From Cyclobacteriaceae bacterium (lineage in GTDB: Bacteria; Bacteroidota; Bacteroidia; Cytophagales; Cyclobacteriaceae): a stretch of DNA of 64,000 nt. This document shows, piece by piece, positions 18,308 through 26,979 of the stretch (position 1 is the first letter of the stretch; every line of letters begins with the position of its first letter). The notes beneath the pieces are model-generated. The model saw nothing but the letters and a program-made list of their open reading frames with translations, ran no database searches and had not been told where the DNA came from. Where the stretch lies: contig JAHCHY010000003.1 in the NCBI GenBank assembly GCA_026129485.1, forward strand, positions 1 through 64,000, read 5' to 3'. The position numbers and the translations under genes were made by a program.

Positions 18308-19009
18308 ATGAAAACAATAGATGTTTGCTTAAGCCCGGAGCTGTTACATTTATACAAGCTGGAAGACCGTACGGTTGTCGTGGTGGATATTCTGCGGGCT
18401 ACTTCGTGCATGGTTACCGCTTTTGCACATGGTGCCGAACGTATTGTCCCATTCGCCAGCCAGGAGGAATGCCTGCAAATGAAAACACGGGGCTACATTA
18501 CATCTGGCGAGCGCGATGGTAAAAAAGTAGAGGGTTTTGATAAAGGGAATTCGCCATTTGAATACATGGGCTTTGAAGTAGCCGGAAAGAAAATAGCTTT
18601 TACCACTACCAATGGCACACAAGCCATTGAAAAGTCAAAATCCGCCAGAGAGATTATTATCGGCAGCTTTCTGAATCTTTCTTCCATTACCAAGTATTTA
18701 CTGTTTAGTCATAACAACATATTAGTTGTTTGTGCCGGCTGGAAAGGAAAAGTTAACCTCGAAGACACCTTGTTTGCCGGTGCGTTAGTGGAACGATTAA
18801 AGAATCACATCGAGCCGGATTGCGATGCTCCCCTTGCTGCACAGCGTTTGTATAATCTGGCCAAAGACAACATGGTGGAGTTTCTCAGCACATCCTCGCA
18901 CGTAAAGCGATTACAACGCCTCAACATTCAGAAAGACATTGAGTTTTGCTTAACTCCGGATCAATATACCGTAATCCCTAAATTAGTGCGAGGCGAATTG
19001 GTGTGTTAA
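18308..19009 (+). CDS. comB: 2-phosphosulfolactate phosphatase
   Basis: Mg-dependent hydrolase that turns 2-phosphosulfolactate into sulfolactate; first known from coenzyme M synthesis but widespread in bacteria. The 233-residue protein shows VVVDILRATS near 20, TSGERDG and FDKGNSP in the middle, TTTNGTQAI near 100 and CAGWKG near 140, all typical of ComB. The ATG at 18308 follows a degenerate inverted repeat (18247-18305). An Ldh_2 dehydrogenase, the family of ComC sulfolactate dehydrogenase, lies at 25204. Convergent with the amidohydrolase, one base apart. Confidence 0.9.
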   Translation: MKTIDVCLSPELLHLYKLEDRTVVVVDILRATSCMVTAFAHGAERIVPFASQEECLQMKTRGYITSGERDGKKVEGFDKGNSPFEYMGFEVAGKKIAFTTTNGTQAIEKSKSAREIIIGSFLNLSSITKYLLFSHNNILVVCAGWKGKVNLEDTLFAGALVERLKNHIEPDCDAPLAAQRLYNLAKDNMVEFLSTSSHVKRLQRLNIQKDIEFCLTPDQYTVIPKLVRGELVC

Positions 19010-19010
19010 G

Positions 19011-20654
19011 CTATTCGGTTGAGTAAACTGTTTTCCCTCCTGCTACAGTTTTCAAAACCTGCACATCCCGGATTTCAACCGGATCAATCGTAGTAATATC
19101 CCGTTGTAAAATTACAAAGTCTGCCAGCTTGCCCGGTTCAATAGAGCCTTTTATGTTCTCTTCAAAAGAAGCATAAGCCGCCCTGATGGTATAAGACTTC
19201 AATGCTTCTTCTACGGATATTTTTTGTTCCGGCACCCAGCCATCGGGATTTTTACCATCAATGGTCTGGCGTGTAACGGCTGCATAAATTCCCTCCAATG
19301 GTGTGGGCGGGGCCACAAACCAATCACTACCAAAAGCTAACATAGCCCCCGCATCAACAAAAGATCGAAAGGCATACGTGGTCTTGCTTCGTTCGGAACC
19401 AATAACCTTATCCGCCCAACGGCCATCATCAATGGCATGATAGGGTTGCATACTGGGTATTACTTTTAATTCCGTAAATCGTACAAAGTCAGCAGGCAAA
19501 ACATGTTGCGCATGTTCCATGCGAAACCGCCTGTCGCGCACACCATTCTCTTTGGCCACACGTTCGTAAATATCAAGCAAAGTATGAATAGCCCTGTCGC
19601 CAATCGCGTGCGTCATTACATGCAGCCCCGCACTGTCTGCCGATTTTATTCTTTTGTATAATTCCGCTTCGGCTATAACAAAGAAACCGGAATCGGCCGG
19701 TGTATCTTCAAATGGCTTATAGAAAGCTGCTGTATGCGAACCCAACGAGCCATCCACAAAAGCTTTCAGGTTTCCGATGCGCAACCACTTATCGCCCCGG
19801 CCCTGCTGCTTCATTTTTTCATTCAGCTCGCGCCAGTCGCGCAAAGGCATACCGGCATAAATGCGTGTAATCAATGCGTTGTTCTTCCTGGCGCGTTCAA
19901 ACACTTCCATGTAACCGCTCATGTTATGCGCAGAGGTTACGCCACGCTCAGCCACATACAGCATGGCTGCCTGAAGCGCCCGGTCCTCCTGTTCGGGCGA
20001 TGCTGCCGGCACTGCCGGGTAAATCAATCGCCTGGCATTATCTTTAAAAACCCCGGTTATACGTCCGCGCTTATCGCGCACAATGGTTCCGCCATCTATT
20101 GGTTTTACACGATCATCTACATTCGCCAGTTTTAACGTTGCAGAGTTAGCCAGATGCATGTGCCCGTCCAATCGATTTATCCAAACCGGGTTATCGCGCG
20201 TAACGGAATCAATCCAATCGCGCGAAGGTAATTCGCCACCCCAGTTTTCATGATCCCAGTCGCCATTGGTTATCCATGCGCCTTTGGGCTGGGTAGCGGC
20301 AAACTCTTTTATACGATTGATAAACTCTTCTTTGGTTCTCGCATCGCGCAACTGAACAGAAGACAATGCAAAGCCGCCATCCATAAAGTGCGTATGGCAA
20401 TCGATAAAGCCGGGAACGATCAGGCTCGCTGTACCTGTTTCGGTGATCTGTGTTTGGGGGCCAATCCAGTCTTCAATTTCCGAACGTGTTCCCACCGCTA
20501 CGATCGAATCTCCCACAATGGCAAAGGCTTCGGCCCAGGGCGATTGATCATTGCCTGTCCAGGTTTTACCAAACACAACCTGGTCTGCTTCCGGTTTTGA
20601 TGTACAGGACGTAAGCAATACAGCAGCTAAAACAGCAGTAACAAAATGTTTCAT
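19011..20654 (-). CDS. Amidohydrolase lipoprotein (YtcJ-like, Amidohydro_3)
   Basis: A 547-residue metal-dependent hydrolase anchored by lipid: the signal ends in the lipobox L14-T15-S16-C17. The TIM-barrel metal motif is GFIDCHTH near 82, followed by THAIGD near 345 and MEHAQH near 380, and a late FGSDW aspartate. Such proteins cleave amide or related bonds of unknown extracytoplasmic substrates. Its first four bases overlap the stop of the MazG-like gene, so the two form an operon. Confidence 0.88.
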   Translation of the reverse strand: MKHFVTAVLAAVLLTSCTSKPEADQVVFGKTWTGNDQSPWAEAFAIVGDSIVAVGTRSEIEDWIGPQTQITETGTASLIVPGFIDCHTHFMDGGFALSSVQLRDARTKEEFINRIKEFAATQPKGAWITNGDWDHENWGGELPSRDWIDSVTRDNPVWINRLDGHMHLANSATLKLANVDDRVKPIDGGTIVRDKRGRITGVFKDNARRLIYPAVPAASPEQEDRALQAAMLYVAERGVTSAHNMSGYMEVFERARKNNALITRIYAGMPLRDWRELNEKMKQQGRGDKWLRIGNLKAFVDGSLGSHTAAFYKPFEDTPADSGFFVIAEAELYKRIKSADSAGLHVMTHAIGDRAIHTLLDIYERVAKENGVRDRRFRMEHAQHVLPADFVRFTELKVIPSMQPYHAIDDGRWADKVIGSERSKTTYAFRSFVDAGAMLAFGSDWFVAPPTPLEGIYAAVTRQTIDGKNPDGWVPEQKISVEEALKSYTIRAAYASFEENIKGSIEPGKLADFVILQRDITTIDPVEIRDVQVLKTVAGGKTVYSTE

Positions 20655-20977
20655 TTCAACTTCGGGTTTTGGTGGTGGCGGTCTTTATCACGAATGGTTT
20701 TCTTTTCGAGGTTTTTTTGAAAGGCTTCGGTAAGGTTTACACCGGTTTGATTCGCTAAACAAATCAGCACCCACAGCACATCAGCCATTTCATCACCCAG
20801 GTCTTTGCTTTTATCCGATTCCTTTTCGGACTGATCGCCATACCTGCGGGCCATAATGCGGGCCACCTCACCCACTTCTTCAGTAAGTATAGCCATGTTG
20901 GTAAGCTCGCTGAAGTAACGCACACCGTGTGTTTTAATCCATTCATCAACCTGTTGCTGCGCTTGCTCTAACGTCAT
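20651..20977 (-). CDS. MazG-like nucleotide pyrophosphohydrolase
   Basis: A 108-residue all-alpha NTP pyrophosphatase. The metal-binding signature EEVGE, then about 30 residues later EMADVLW, fits the EExxE-ExxD pattern of MazG and iMazG-type proteins, which remove damaged or surplus (d)NTPs. Short single-domain form. It is followed by the amidohydrolase (4-base overlap) and preceded by a gene remnant ending 9 bases upstream. Confidence 0.88.
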   Translation of the reverse strand: MTLEQAQQQVDEWIKTHGVRYFSELTNMAILTEEVGEVARIMARRYGDQSEKESDKSKDLGDEMADVLWVLICLANQTGVNLTEAFQKNLEKKTIRDKDRHHQNPKLK

Positions 20978-20986
20978 AATCTGATT

Positions 20987-21104
20987 TTATATTGGAATAT
21001 TCTCATGCTTCTTCTTCGGCAATTTTATTTTCCGGCATCGCAAATGCCCGAATCAGCTTTTCACGGGTTGATTTTTCGTTTGGTCATAGCTCATCGTACT
21101 TCAC
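20987..21104 (-). pseudogene. Decayed C-terminal fragment of a biotin-dependent carboxyltransferase beta gene (pccB-like)
   Basis: On the minus strand one frame reads VKYDEL-stop-PNEKSTREKLIRAFAMPENK. A second frame, after a short deletion, continues KLPKKKHENIPI-stop. The ending PKKKHxNIP and the TREKLIRAFAM...ENK block match the C-terminus of propionyl-CoA carboxylase/methylmalonyl-CoA carboxyltransferase beta chains as I recall them. An in-frame stop and a frameshift show it is dead. Nothing resembling the rest of the gene remains: ppx begins at 21162 on the other strand. Confidence 0.7.
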
Positions 21105-21161
21105 TCAAAGATAGAAATTGTTACTACCCGATTTGTATCTTGGCCGCACGAAATACCGGCC

Positions 21162-22085
21162 ATGAATAAAGTCGCGATTATCGATATGGGCACCAACACA
21201 TTCCACTTGCTGATAGCCGGGGTGGAGGCCGGTGGGTTCAACATCATCCACCGTGAAAAAGTACCAGTAAAACTTGGTGTGGGCGGAATTAACCGCAACC
21301 TGGTTACTGATGAAGCCATAAGCCGGGCGTTAACCACCATGAAGGCGTTTAAAAAAACGCTTGACGAAGCGGGTGTAAGCCAGGTGCTGGCTTTTGGCAC
21401 CAGCGCCCTGCGCAATGCCGTTAACGGAGCGGAAGTAACCCAACGCATTGAATCCGAAACCGGCATTAAAACCAATATTATTTCAGGGTTACAGGAAGCA
21501 GAATATATCTGCTTCGGTGCCCGTGCCGCCATTGCTATGGGCGATCAAAAACATTTGGTTATGGATATTGGCGGGGGAAGTGTTGAGTTTATCATTGCCA
21601 ATCAAACCGAAATATTCTGGAGCCACAGCTTTGAAATTGGGGGGCAGCGTTTAGTAGAACGTTTTCAAAAGCACGATCCTATTCACCCGGAAGAGATTGA
21701 AGCATTGTTTGCTTACTTTGATACAGCGCTTCAACCCCTGCTCGGTCAGTTAAAGCTTCATGAGCCCAAAACGCTGGTAGGATCGAGCGGAACGTTTGAT
21801 ACGCTCAGCGATATTTACTGCTTTCGCAACGACATCCCGGTAACGGAAGCCCCCGAAACGCCTTTCTCTATACAGGCATTTGATGAAATCTATGAAGAGC
21901 TGCTCGTGAAAGACCGTGCCGCACGGATGCAGATTCCGGGTATGATCGAAATGCGCGTGGATATGATTGTGGTGGCCTGCTGCCTGATCAACTATCTTTT
22001 ACAGGCTTATCCGTTTGATTCCATCCGGGTTTCGTCCTATTCGTTGAAGGAAGGAGTCCTTTCTAAGTTAACTGTTAATAGTTAA
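21162..22085 (+). CDS. ppx: Exopolyphosphatase / pppGpp phosphohydrolase, Ppx/GppA family
   Basis: An actin-like-fold phosphatase of 307 residues. AIIDMGTNTFHLL is the phosphate-1 loop, FGTSALRNA and the DIGGGSVEF phosphate-2 loop follow, and VGSSGTFDTL lies in the second half. It lacks the C-terminal HD-like domain of the long enterobacterial form, as is usual in Bacteroidota. Acts on polyphosphate or pppGpp; which one cannot be told from sequence. A 6-bp hairpin (22087-22101) follows the stop. Confidence 0.9.
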   Translation: MNKVAIIDMGTNTFHLLIAGVEAGGFNIIHREKVPVKLGVGGINRNLVTDEAISRALTTMKAFKKTLDEAGVSQVLAFGTSALRNAVNGAEVTQRIESETGIKTNIISGLQEAEYICFGARAAIAMGDQKHLVMDIGGGSVEFIIANQTEIFWSHSFEIGGQRLVERFQKHDPIHPEEIEALFAYFDTALQPLLGQLKLHEPKTLVGSSGTFDTLSDIYCFRNDIPVTEAPETPFSIQAFDEIYEELLVKDRAARMQIPGMIEMRVDMIVVACCLINYLLQAYPFDSIRVSSYSLKEGVLSKLTVNS

Positions 22086-22086
22086 A

Positions 22087-22101
22087 GGGTGATTTTCACC
22101 C
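22087..22101 (+). other. Short hairpin after ppx
   Basis: GGGTGA and TCACCC pair around a TTT loop two bases past the ppx stop codon. There is no T tract, so termination is doubtful. It marks the left border of the first AT-rich patch. Confidence 0.35.
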
Positions 22102-22126
22102 AGCAACGGCCTGTTATACCTGATTT

Positions 22127-23368
22127 TCACTCATTTCCTGTCAGCCTTTCGCTGATAAAGTCTGGTAGTGTCTTTACCGCTATTGCTAACTTGTCGTTAT
22201 TTTCTTTCTTCGTAGTTTCGTCCTTAATGTAGTGATTATAGTTACGGAATAGAAAATAAAATAATAGTCTGTTATAAGTGTCCAATTCGTTGTCAGAAAT
22301 TATGTATAACATACCCTGTTCAATTTCACTTCGGTTTTGGGTTTCTGATAATGCTCTGCCAACTCGTCCTATGCTTCCAAAATAATGATTACTGGCAGGG
22401 TTTTCAATGCGGAATGATGTGCCAAATATAAGATCAGGAACATTTATATTTAGTTCTTCGAGTTCCTTAATGTAGGTATTTCTTTGCCCCCAGGCATAGC
22501 TGCCATCTGACATTCTTTCAAAGCGGTCGTTCATTATATCTAAGTGCGCTTTTAGGAAAACTTCCCACTTATATGTTTCTGCTGACAGTAAGGCAATGTG
22601 CATAGCGTGTTCTCTTGGTCTGCTGTCCTGACTACAAAAGCCTACAACCCTTGTGCTTCTCATTTCGTCAAGAAGCTTAGCTTTCGTTTTTTCAGTCAAC
22701 GCAGTCCAATCTTCAGGAAGTTCTACCCAACCTTCTTTTAAATTGTCTTTAAACTTTGCAGTTGTCGTGTCTATTAAACAATCAGAATATCCTATCATTT
22801 GAGAATATTTTTGAGGTATAGGGGCTGCGCTGAAGTTTTCAGGGAAATAAAATGCTGATAGAGATTCGTCAGAGTATCTTGATTTTTTAATGTACTCAAA
22901 TAACCATTTGTTGGTAAAGTCTCTTTCATAAAGCGAAATGTCTTCAGATCTAATGCTAAATCCATAGTCGCTTTTCAAATCAAAATGTTTAAATTCTACT
23001 ATGTTTTGTTTTTTGTAGTCCTCGTATTTGTTCTTAGTAATCAAAACATTTCTTTCAATAGTCGTTTTCGGATATTTTTTAAGAAAGTCGTCTATGGAAA
23101 TTTGGTTTTCCATATCTTTCATTGCTTCAATAATGTTATCCTTTTCTACTTTTACGATGTGCCCGATTGCCTGGCTTTTAGAATAGAATACTGTATTGAA
23201 ATTACAAGTTTTATATTTCAAATTTAATGAGTCCACAATATGGCTCAATTTACTCATCGTTTGCTCATTATAAATTAAGCCGTTGGGATAAACTTTAAAT
23301 TCTCCATTCTGACAGTAAGCTGAAATTGTGCAGAACAACCCAACTATTATTGTTGCGGTATTTTTCAT
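22127..23368 (-). CDS. Exported hypothetical protein in AT-rich patch
   Basis: A 413-residue protein of no recognised family with a Sec signal peptide (cut near AYCQ, residue 19). The mature part is rich in K, N, E and aromatic residues with no clear repeats. Base composition is visibly more AT-rich than the neighbours and codons favour A/T endings, suggesting acquisition from elsewhere. The ATG at 23368 is preferred over the in-frame ATG at 23419 because it starts the signal peptide. It stands alone between ppx and the MuiA-like gene. Confidence 0.65.
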   Translation of the reverse strand: MKNTATIIVGLFCTISAYCQNGEFKVYPNGLIYNEQTMSKLSHIVDSLNLKYKTCNFNTVFYSKSQAIGHIVKVEKDNIIEAMKDMENQISIDDFLKKYPKTTIERNVLITKNKYEDYKKQNIVEFKHFDLKSDYGFSIRSEDISLYERDFTNKWLFEYIKKSRYSDESLSAFYFPENFSAAPIPQKYSQMIGYSDCLIDTTTAKFKDNLKEGWVELPEDWTALTEKTKAKLLDEMRSTRVVGFCSQDSRPREHAMHIALLSAETYKWEVFLKAHLDIMNDRFERMSDGSYAWGQRNTYIKELEELNINVPDLIFGTSFRIENPASNHYFGSIGRVGRALSETQNRSEIEQGMLYIISDNELDTYNRLLFYFLFRNYNHYIKDETTKKENNDKLAIAVKTLPDFISERLTGNE

Positions 23369-23412
23369 TATCGTTGTCTTTTTTTCTTGTGTATAATGTT
23401 TAACTATAAGCC

Positions 23413-23442
23413 ATATCAAAAATCAGTTCTCATGCCAGCCTG
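23413..23442. repeat. Junction repeat, copy A
   Basis: Thirty bases that match 27661-27690 at 25 positions, including an unbroken 14-base core TCAAAAATCAGTTC (23416-23429). It sits between the AT-rich orphan gene and the 3' end of the MuiA-like gene. The second copy occupies the same place at the edge of the second AT-rich patch. Confidence 0.5.
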
Positions 23443-23481
23443 ATCCCGAAACTTCTATATTTTGAGATGGCTCTATTAACC

Positions 23482-25092
23482 TTACAACCCCGAAACCTGC
23501 TTATCCTTCGGGTACTTCACCTCAAACTTATACACCAGTTTACGGGTTTCGCTCGGTTTCAGTTCCAGCTCCCATGTAAGCTTGCCGGTGTCTTTGTTAT
23601 ATTTCGCACCGCCCAAATCGACAGTGGTTACTTCTATTTGTGTGTTCTGCGATACCGGTACCTGATCTTCCACAATAATTTTAGCTGCATCTGTTTTGGT
23701 ATTCCGAACAGAAATCTCCCACGTATAGCTTTCCTTGCGGGATGAGCCGGTAAAGTTCTTCGATGTTAAGTCCTTCAGCTTCTCGCGCTTCATCACAATC
23801 CGCTTATCGCGGCCCAGCGAAACAGCAAGCGTATCTTTAATATTGTTCGGATCGATAAACGATTTGCCTACAAAGGTTCCTTCAAAGAAAATGTTGGCTT
23901 CGCCCGGCAGCAGGTTAAACTCTTCCCAGCCGGTGGCACGCGCCAGCAAAAATGCATCGGCATCCAGCTTGGGTGCAACCGAGTAAATGTAATCCGCTTT
24001 CATATCGTAACTACGAATATCCACAACCACAGGCTTGGCCGAAGATGCCACCGTATAAGGCAAGGCAATATCAAACTCGGTGTTCAGTGAAGTTTGAATA
24101 GTGGTAACATAATCCGCAACAGACTCAGCTTCAATATTTATATCTTCCTCAGCCATTTTCATTTCAGCTTTATAGGCAGCAGCCGGTGCACCCGCTACTG
24201 ATCTACGCTTCGCCATATCATACACTTGTGGATAATAAAAATTCAGGTACCACGAATACAGCTCAGGCTTTTGTCCGCTCAGGTTTGGATTTGCTGTTGA
24301 TAATTTCAGCTTCACATTATTCCACTCCTCGCCTGTACTTTGAAACACGTTTGCCTTGTAGCTTAGCTGCACCGGGTTTTTGGTATCCACCGCGCGTAAG
24401 TCATACATCGGGCTCCAGCCGGCATTAGCCACTACATAACGTACCTGCAATTCCACATTAGTAGCCGCTTCTGCAGAAACGCTCACCACCAGCTCGCTTG
24501 TATTTCTGCGGTACAGTTCGTTCTGGCTGTTGATCTGCGCATTCAGCTTAGCAATACGTTCGTTCAGCTTTTTGATTTTCTCGTCCTGCTTCATGCGCGA
24601 TGAAACAATATCGCTTAAGCGTGTACGATAAAAATCGGCCATAGCTTTTAGCTCAGCCACCGTTAAGTTCTGGTTGGTGCCGCCAATTTTCTGGTTGCTC
24701 AGTAACATCTGCTCTTCCTTATTCAGGATTTCTTTCTGACTTTGCTCTAACACTACCTGACGTTGCAGCGTTTCTACCGAATCTTTGAGCGTACGAATGG
24801 GCTTGGGTAAATTAAAATCGCTCAAATAATTCTGCCGGTGCGAAGTGCCTAATATGACAACTCCGCCTTTACCGGAAACCTGCACGCTTTGCGCATCGAG
24901 CTGAGAAGAAAGCCCCGTAACGATCAAATTGGTTTTACCTGCCTCCACCTTTGTTTTAACCACGCGCGAAACCTGGGCCTTGTTGAGAAATACCGTAACA
25001 TCTGTGATCTTCGAGTCCACCGGCTTGTCGGGCTGGGCCGCTGCTACCAGCGAGCTAACCATCAAAGCCGATGTTAAAAGTTGATTTGTCAT
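23482..25092 (-). CDS. Exported DUF4139/MuiA-family protein
   Basis: 536 residues with a Sec signal peptide (cut near VAAAQ, residue 19). The N-terminal DUF4140 region (VTVFLNKAQVSRVV) is followed by a coiled coil of about 100 residues (near 90-190), then the DUF4139 beta-rich domain from the YVVANAGWSPMYDLRA motif to the end. The family is annotated as mucoidy inhibitor A; its molecular function is unknown. The ATG at 25092 gives the signal peptide; an in-frame ATG at 25164 would add 24 residues that look non-conserved. Confidence 0.85.
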   Translation of the reverse strand: MTNQLLTSALMVSSLVAAAQPDKPVDSKITDVTVFLNKAQVSRVVKTKVEAGKTNLIVTGLSSQLDAQSVQVSGKGGVVILGTSHRQNYLSDFNLPKPIRTLKDSVETLQRQVVLEQSQKEILNKEEQMLLSNQKIGGTNQNLTVAELKAMADFYRTRLSDIVSSRMKQDEKIKKLNERIAKLNAQINSQNELYRRNTSELVVSVSAEAATNVELQVRYVVANAGWSPMYDLRAVDTKNPVQLSYKANVFQSTGEEWNNVKLKLSTANPNLSGQKPELYSWYLNFYYPQVYDMAKRRSVAGAPAAAYKAEMKMAEEDINIEAESVADYVTTIQTSLNTEFDIALPYTVASSAKPVVVDIRSYDMKADYIYSVAPKLDADAFLLARATGWEEFNLLPGEANIFFEGTFVGKSFIDPNNIKDTLAVSLGRDKRIVMKREKLKDLTSKNFTGSSRKESYTWEISVRNTKTDAAKIIVEDQVPVSQNTQIEVTTVDLGGAKYNKDTGKLTWELELKPSETRKLVYKFEVKYPKDKQVSGL

Positions 25093-25203
25093 GATTTTTA
25101 GAATTTTGACAACAGGATGAAGGGTGAAGCAGTTTTCCATAACAACCGTTATAATTTTTAACAATATCTTGAAATTCGGCCTGAATCAGGCAACTTTTGC
25201 GCC

Positions 25204-26283
25204 ATGAGTGATATAACGATAGCCTACCCCAAATTACGGCAGTTTGCCGTTGAAATTTTCAGAAAAATAAATTGCCCGGAGGCTGATGCCCAGCTTGCCG
25301 CAGATGTTTTGCTGAGCGCGGATTTACGCGGCATCGATTCGCACGGGGTAGCCCGGCTTTCGGGTTATGTACGCCTGTGGGAAGCCAAACGCATTAACAG
25401 CAAGCCCGACATTAAGGTAGTGCACGAAACACCAAGTACGGCTGTGGTGGATGGTGATAGCGGGCTTGGGCTTGTGGTAGCGCCCAAAGCGATGGAAATA
25501 GCCATGCAAAAAGCGGCTGTGGCCGGAACGGGCTGGGTGGCTGTAAAAAACTCCAACCACTTTGGTATTGCCGGCCACCATGCCATGATGGCCCTTCAAA
25601 AAGATATGATCGGCATGGCCATGACCAATGCCAGCCCGTTGGTAGCGCCTACTTTTTCGGTTGAGCGTTTGTTGGGCACCAACCCGATTTGTGTGGCGAT
25701 ACCGGCCGGTAAACAGCCTCCGTTTGTGGCCGACTTTGCTACTACTACAGCCGCCAATGGCAAGCTGGAAATCCTGCAACGCAAAAATAAAGAAGCGCCA
25801 GAAGGCTGGATCCAGAAAAAAGACGGAAGCCCGTCCACCAACCCGCACGAGCTAAAAGATGGCGGAGCGCTTATTCCGTTAGGCAGCGACCGCGAGCATG
25901 GCAGCCATAAAGGTTTTTGTTTGGGTGCGTGGGTAGATATTTTTTCTGCCGTGCTGAGCGGAGCGAATTACGGCCCGTGGGTTCCGCCCTTTGTAAGCTT
26001 TCTTGCTCCACCAGCCGACCCGGTGGGCGAAGGCATCGGTCATTTCTTTGGCGCCATGCGGGTGGATGCTTTCCGCCCTGCCGATGAGTTTAAAAGCCAC
26101 ATGGACAACTGGATAACACGATTTCGCCATGCCAAAACTGCCGAAGGATACGATCACTTAGTTATTCCGGGCGACCCGGAAAGAGAGTTTGAAGCAGTTC
26201 GGTTAAAGGAAGGAATACCGTTGGTGGAGAAGGTGGTTGAGGATTTGAAAAAGCTGGGGGAGGGTTTTGGGGTTAATCTATAG
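25204..26283 (+). CDS. Ldh_2-family dehydrogenase (malate/lactate/sulfolactate type)
   Basis: An NAD(P)H-dependent 2-hydroxyacid dehydrogenase of 359 residues in the AllD/ComC/YlbC superfamily, unrelated to classical Rossmann lactate dehydrogenases. DSHGVARLSGYV near 48 carries the substrate and catalytic histidine region, KNSNHFGIAGHHA near 115 the second, and GTNPICVAIPA near 157 the cofactor-binding part. Members use malate, lactate, ureidoglycolate or sulfolactate, and sequence alone does not decide. The comB gene 6 kb upstream makes sulfolactate worth testing. Confidence 0.85.
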   Translation: MSDITIAYPKLRQFAVEIFRKINCPEADAQLAADVLLSADLRGIDSHGVARLSGYVRLWEAKRINSKPDIKVVHETPSTAVVDGDSGLGLVVAPKAMEIAMQKAAVAGTGWVAVKNSNHFGIAGHHAMMALQKDMIGMAMTNASPLVAPTFSVERLLGTNPICVAIPAGKQPPFVADFATTTAANGKLEILQRKNKEAPEGWIQKKDGSPSTNPHELKDGGALIPLGSDREHGSHKGFCLGAWVDIFSAVLSGANYGPWVPPFVSFLAPPADPVGEGIGHFFGAMRVDAFRPADEFKSHMDNWITRFRHAKTAEGYDHLVIPGDPEREFEAVRLKEGIPLVEKVVEDLKKLGEGFGVNL

Positions 26284-26366
26284 GTCAAGTTATAGTTTGT
26301 TTTCAATAGGACAATAAATTCTCTTCAATGGGATTAAAGTTCTTGTATCAAGGAGGGTGGTAAATT

Positions 26367-26893
26367 ATGACAACTGAAAATTTTGTAAGGGCTCTAAAAG
26401 AGTTGACGCTCAATAAAAATGCCTTATTGAACAAGGGGTTAAGTGAGAAGTATGTGAACGAACTGTTAGATAGTTTTGATTGTGTGTGGATAAGAAAATC
26501 GGCCTATAAAGACCCCTTATTAATACTTATTGATTCTTACAAGGCTTCCATAATAAGAATTGGAAACATTGACTTCGGCCAAAAAGTTGGAGAAACTGAT
26601 TCTTACTTTATTATTGGCGAGGTAGAAGTTGACTTATTGGTTATAGACAAGCACACAGGGATTGTAAAAATTGTTGAAAAGGAAATTTATACAGACATGT
26701 GGGAATGTGCTGCAAATGGTTCTAAATTTTTAACTGCCATATTGGAAGCTCAAAGATTTTTGTTAAACGTAGTTCAGATGATAATCTATATAAGGATAGA
26801 GAAATAACTCATGCTGTTGTTGAAGTATGTGCTGAACTTGCAGGGGGTGATAGATACTTAGATTTTTACAGAATGTTTCTTGGGAGTTGGTGA
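26367..26893 (+). pseudogene. Frameshifted SUKH/SMI1-like immunity-type gene
   Basis: The frame from the ATG at 26367 ends at 26807 with a short nonsense tail. Shifting frame at 26765 (one base apparently lost from an A run in gttaaacg) restores a protein-like ending of 42 residues (KRSSDDNLYKDREITHAV... to MFLGSW) and a stop at 26891-26893. The joined product would be about 175 residues. The EVEVDLLVIDKHTGIV stretch followed by a small-residue turn and FLTAIL is reminiscent of SUKH superfamily immunity proteins; assignment is weak. A strong AAGGAGG (26350-26356) precedes the start, unusual here. AT-rich, probably acquired. Confidence 0.5.
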
Positions 26894-26979
26894 ATTACAG
26901 CAACAAACTCTCTCCTCAATCAGACGCAAGCACTCCTAACGACCAGGTTCGTGTTTGCAAATCCTTGGAAAACGAAACT

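Noticed and set aside
26760-26770. Programmed -1 frameshift in the immunity-like gene
   Set aside because: gttaaac is not a true X-XXY-YYZ heptamer and the first codon would mispair after slippage; a lost base is simpler.
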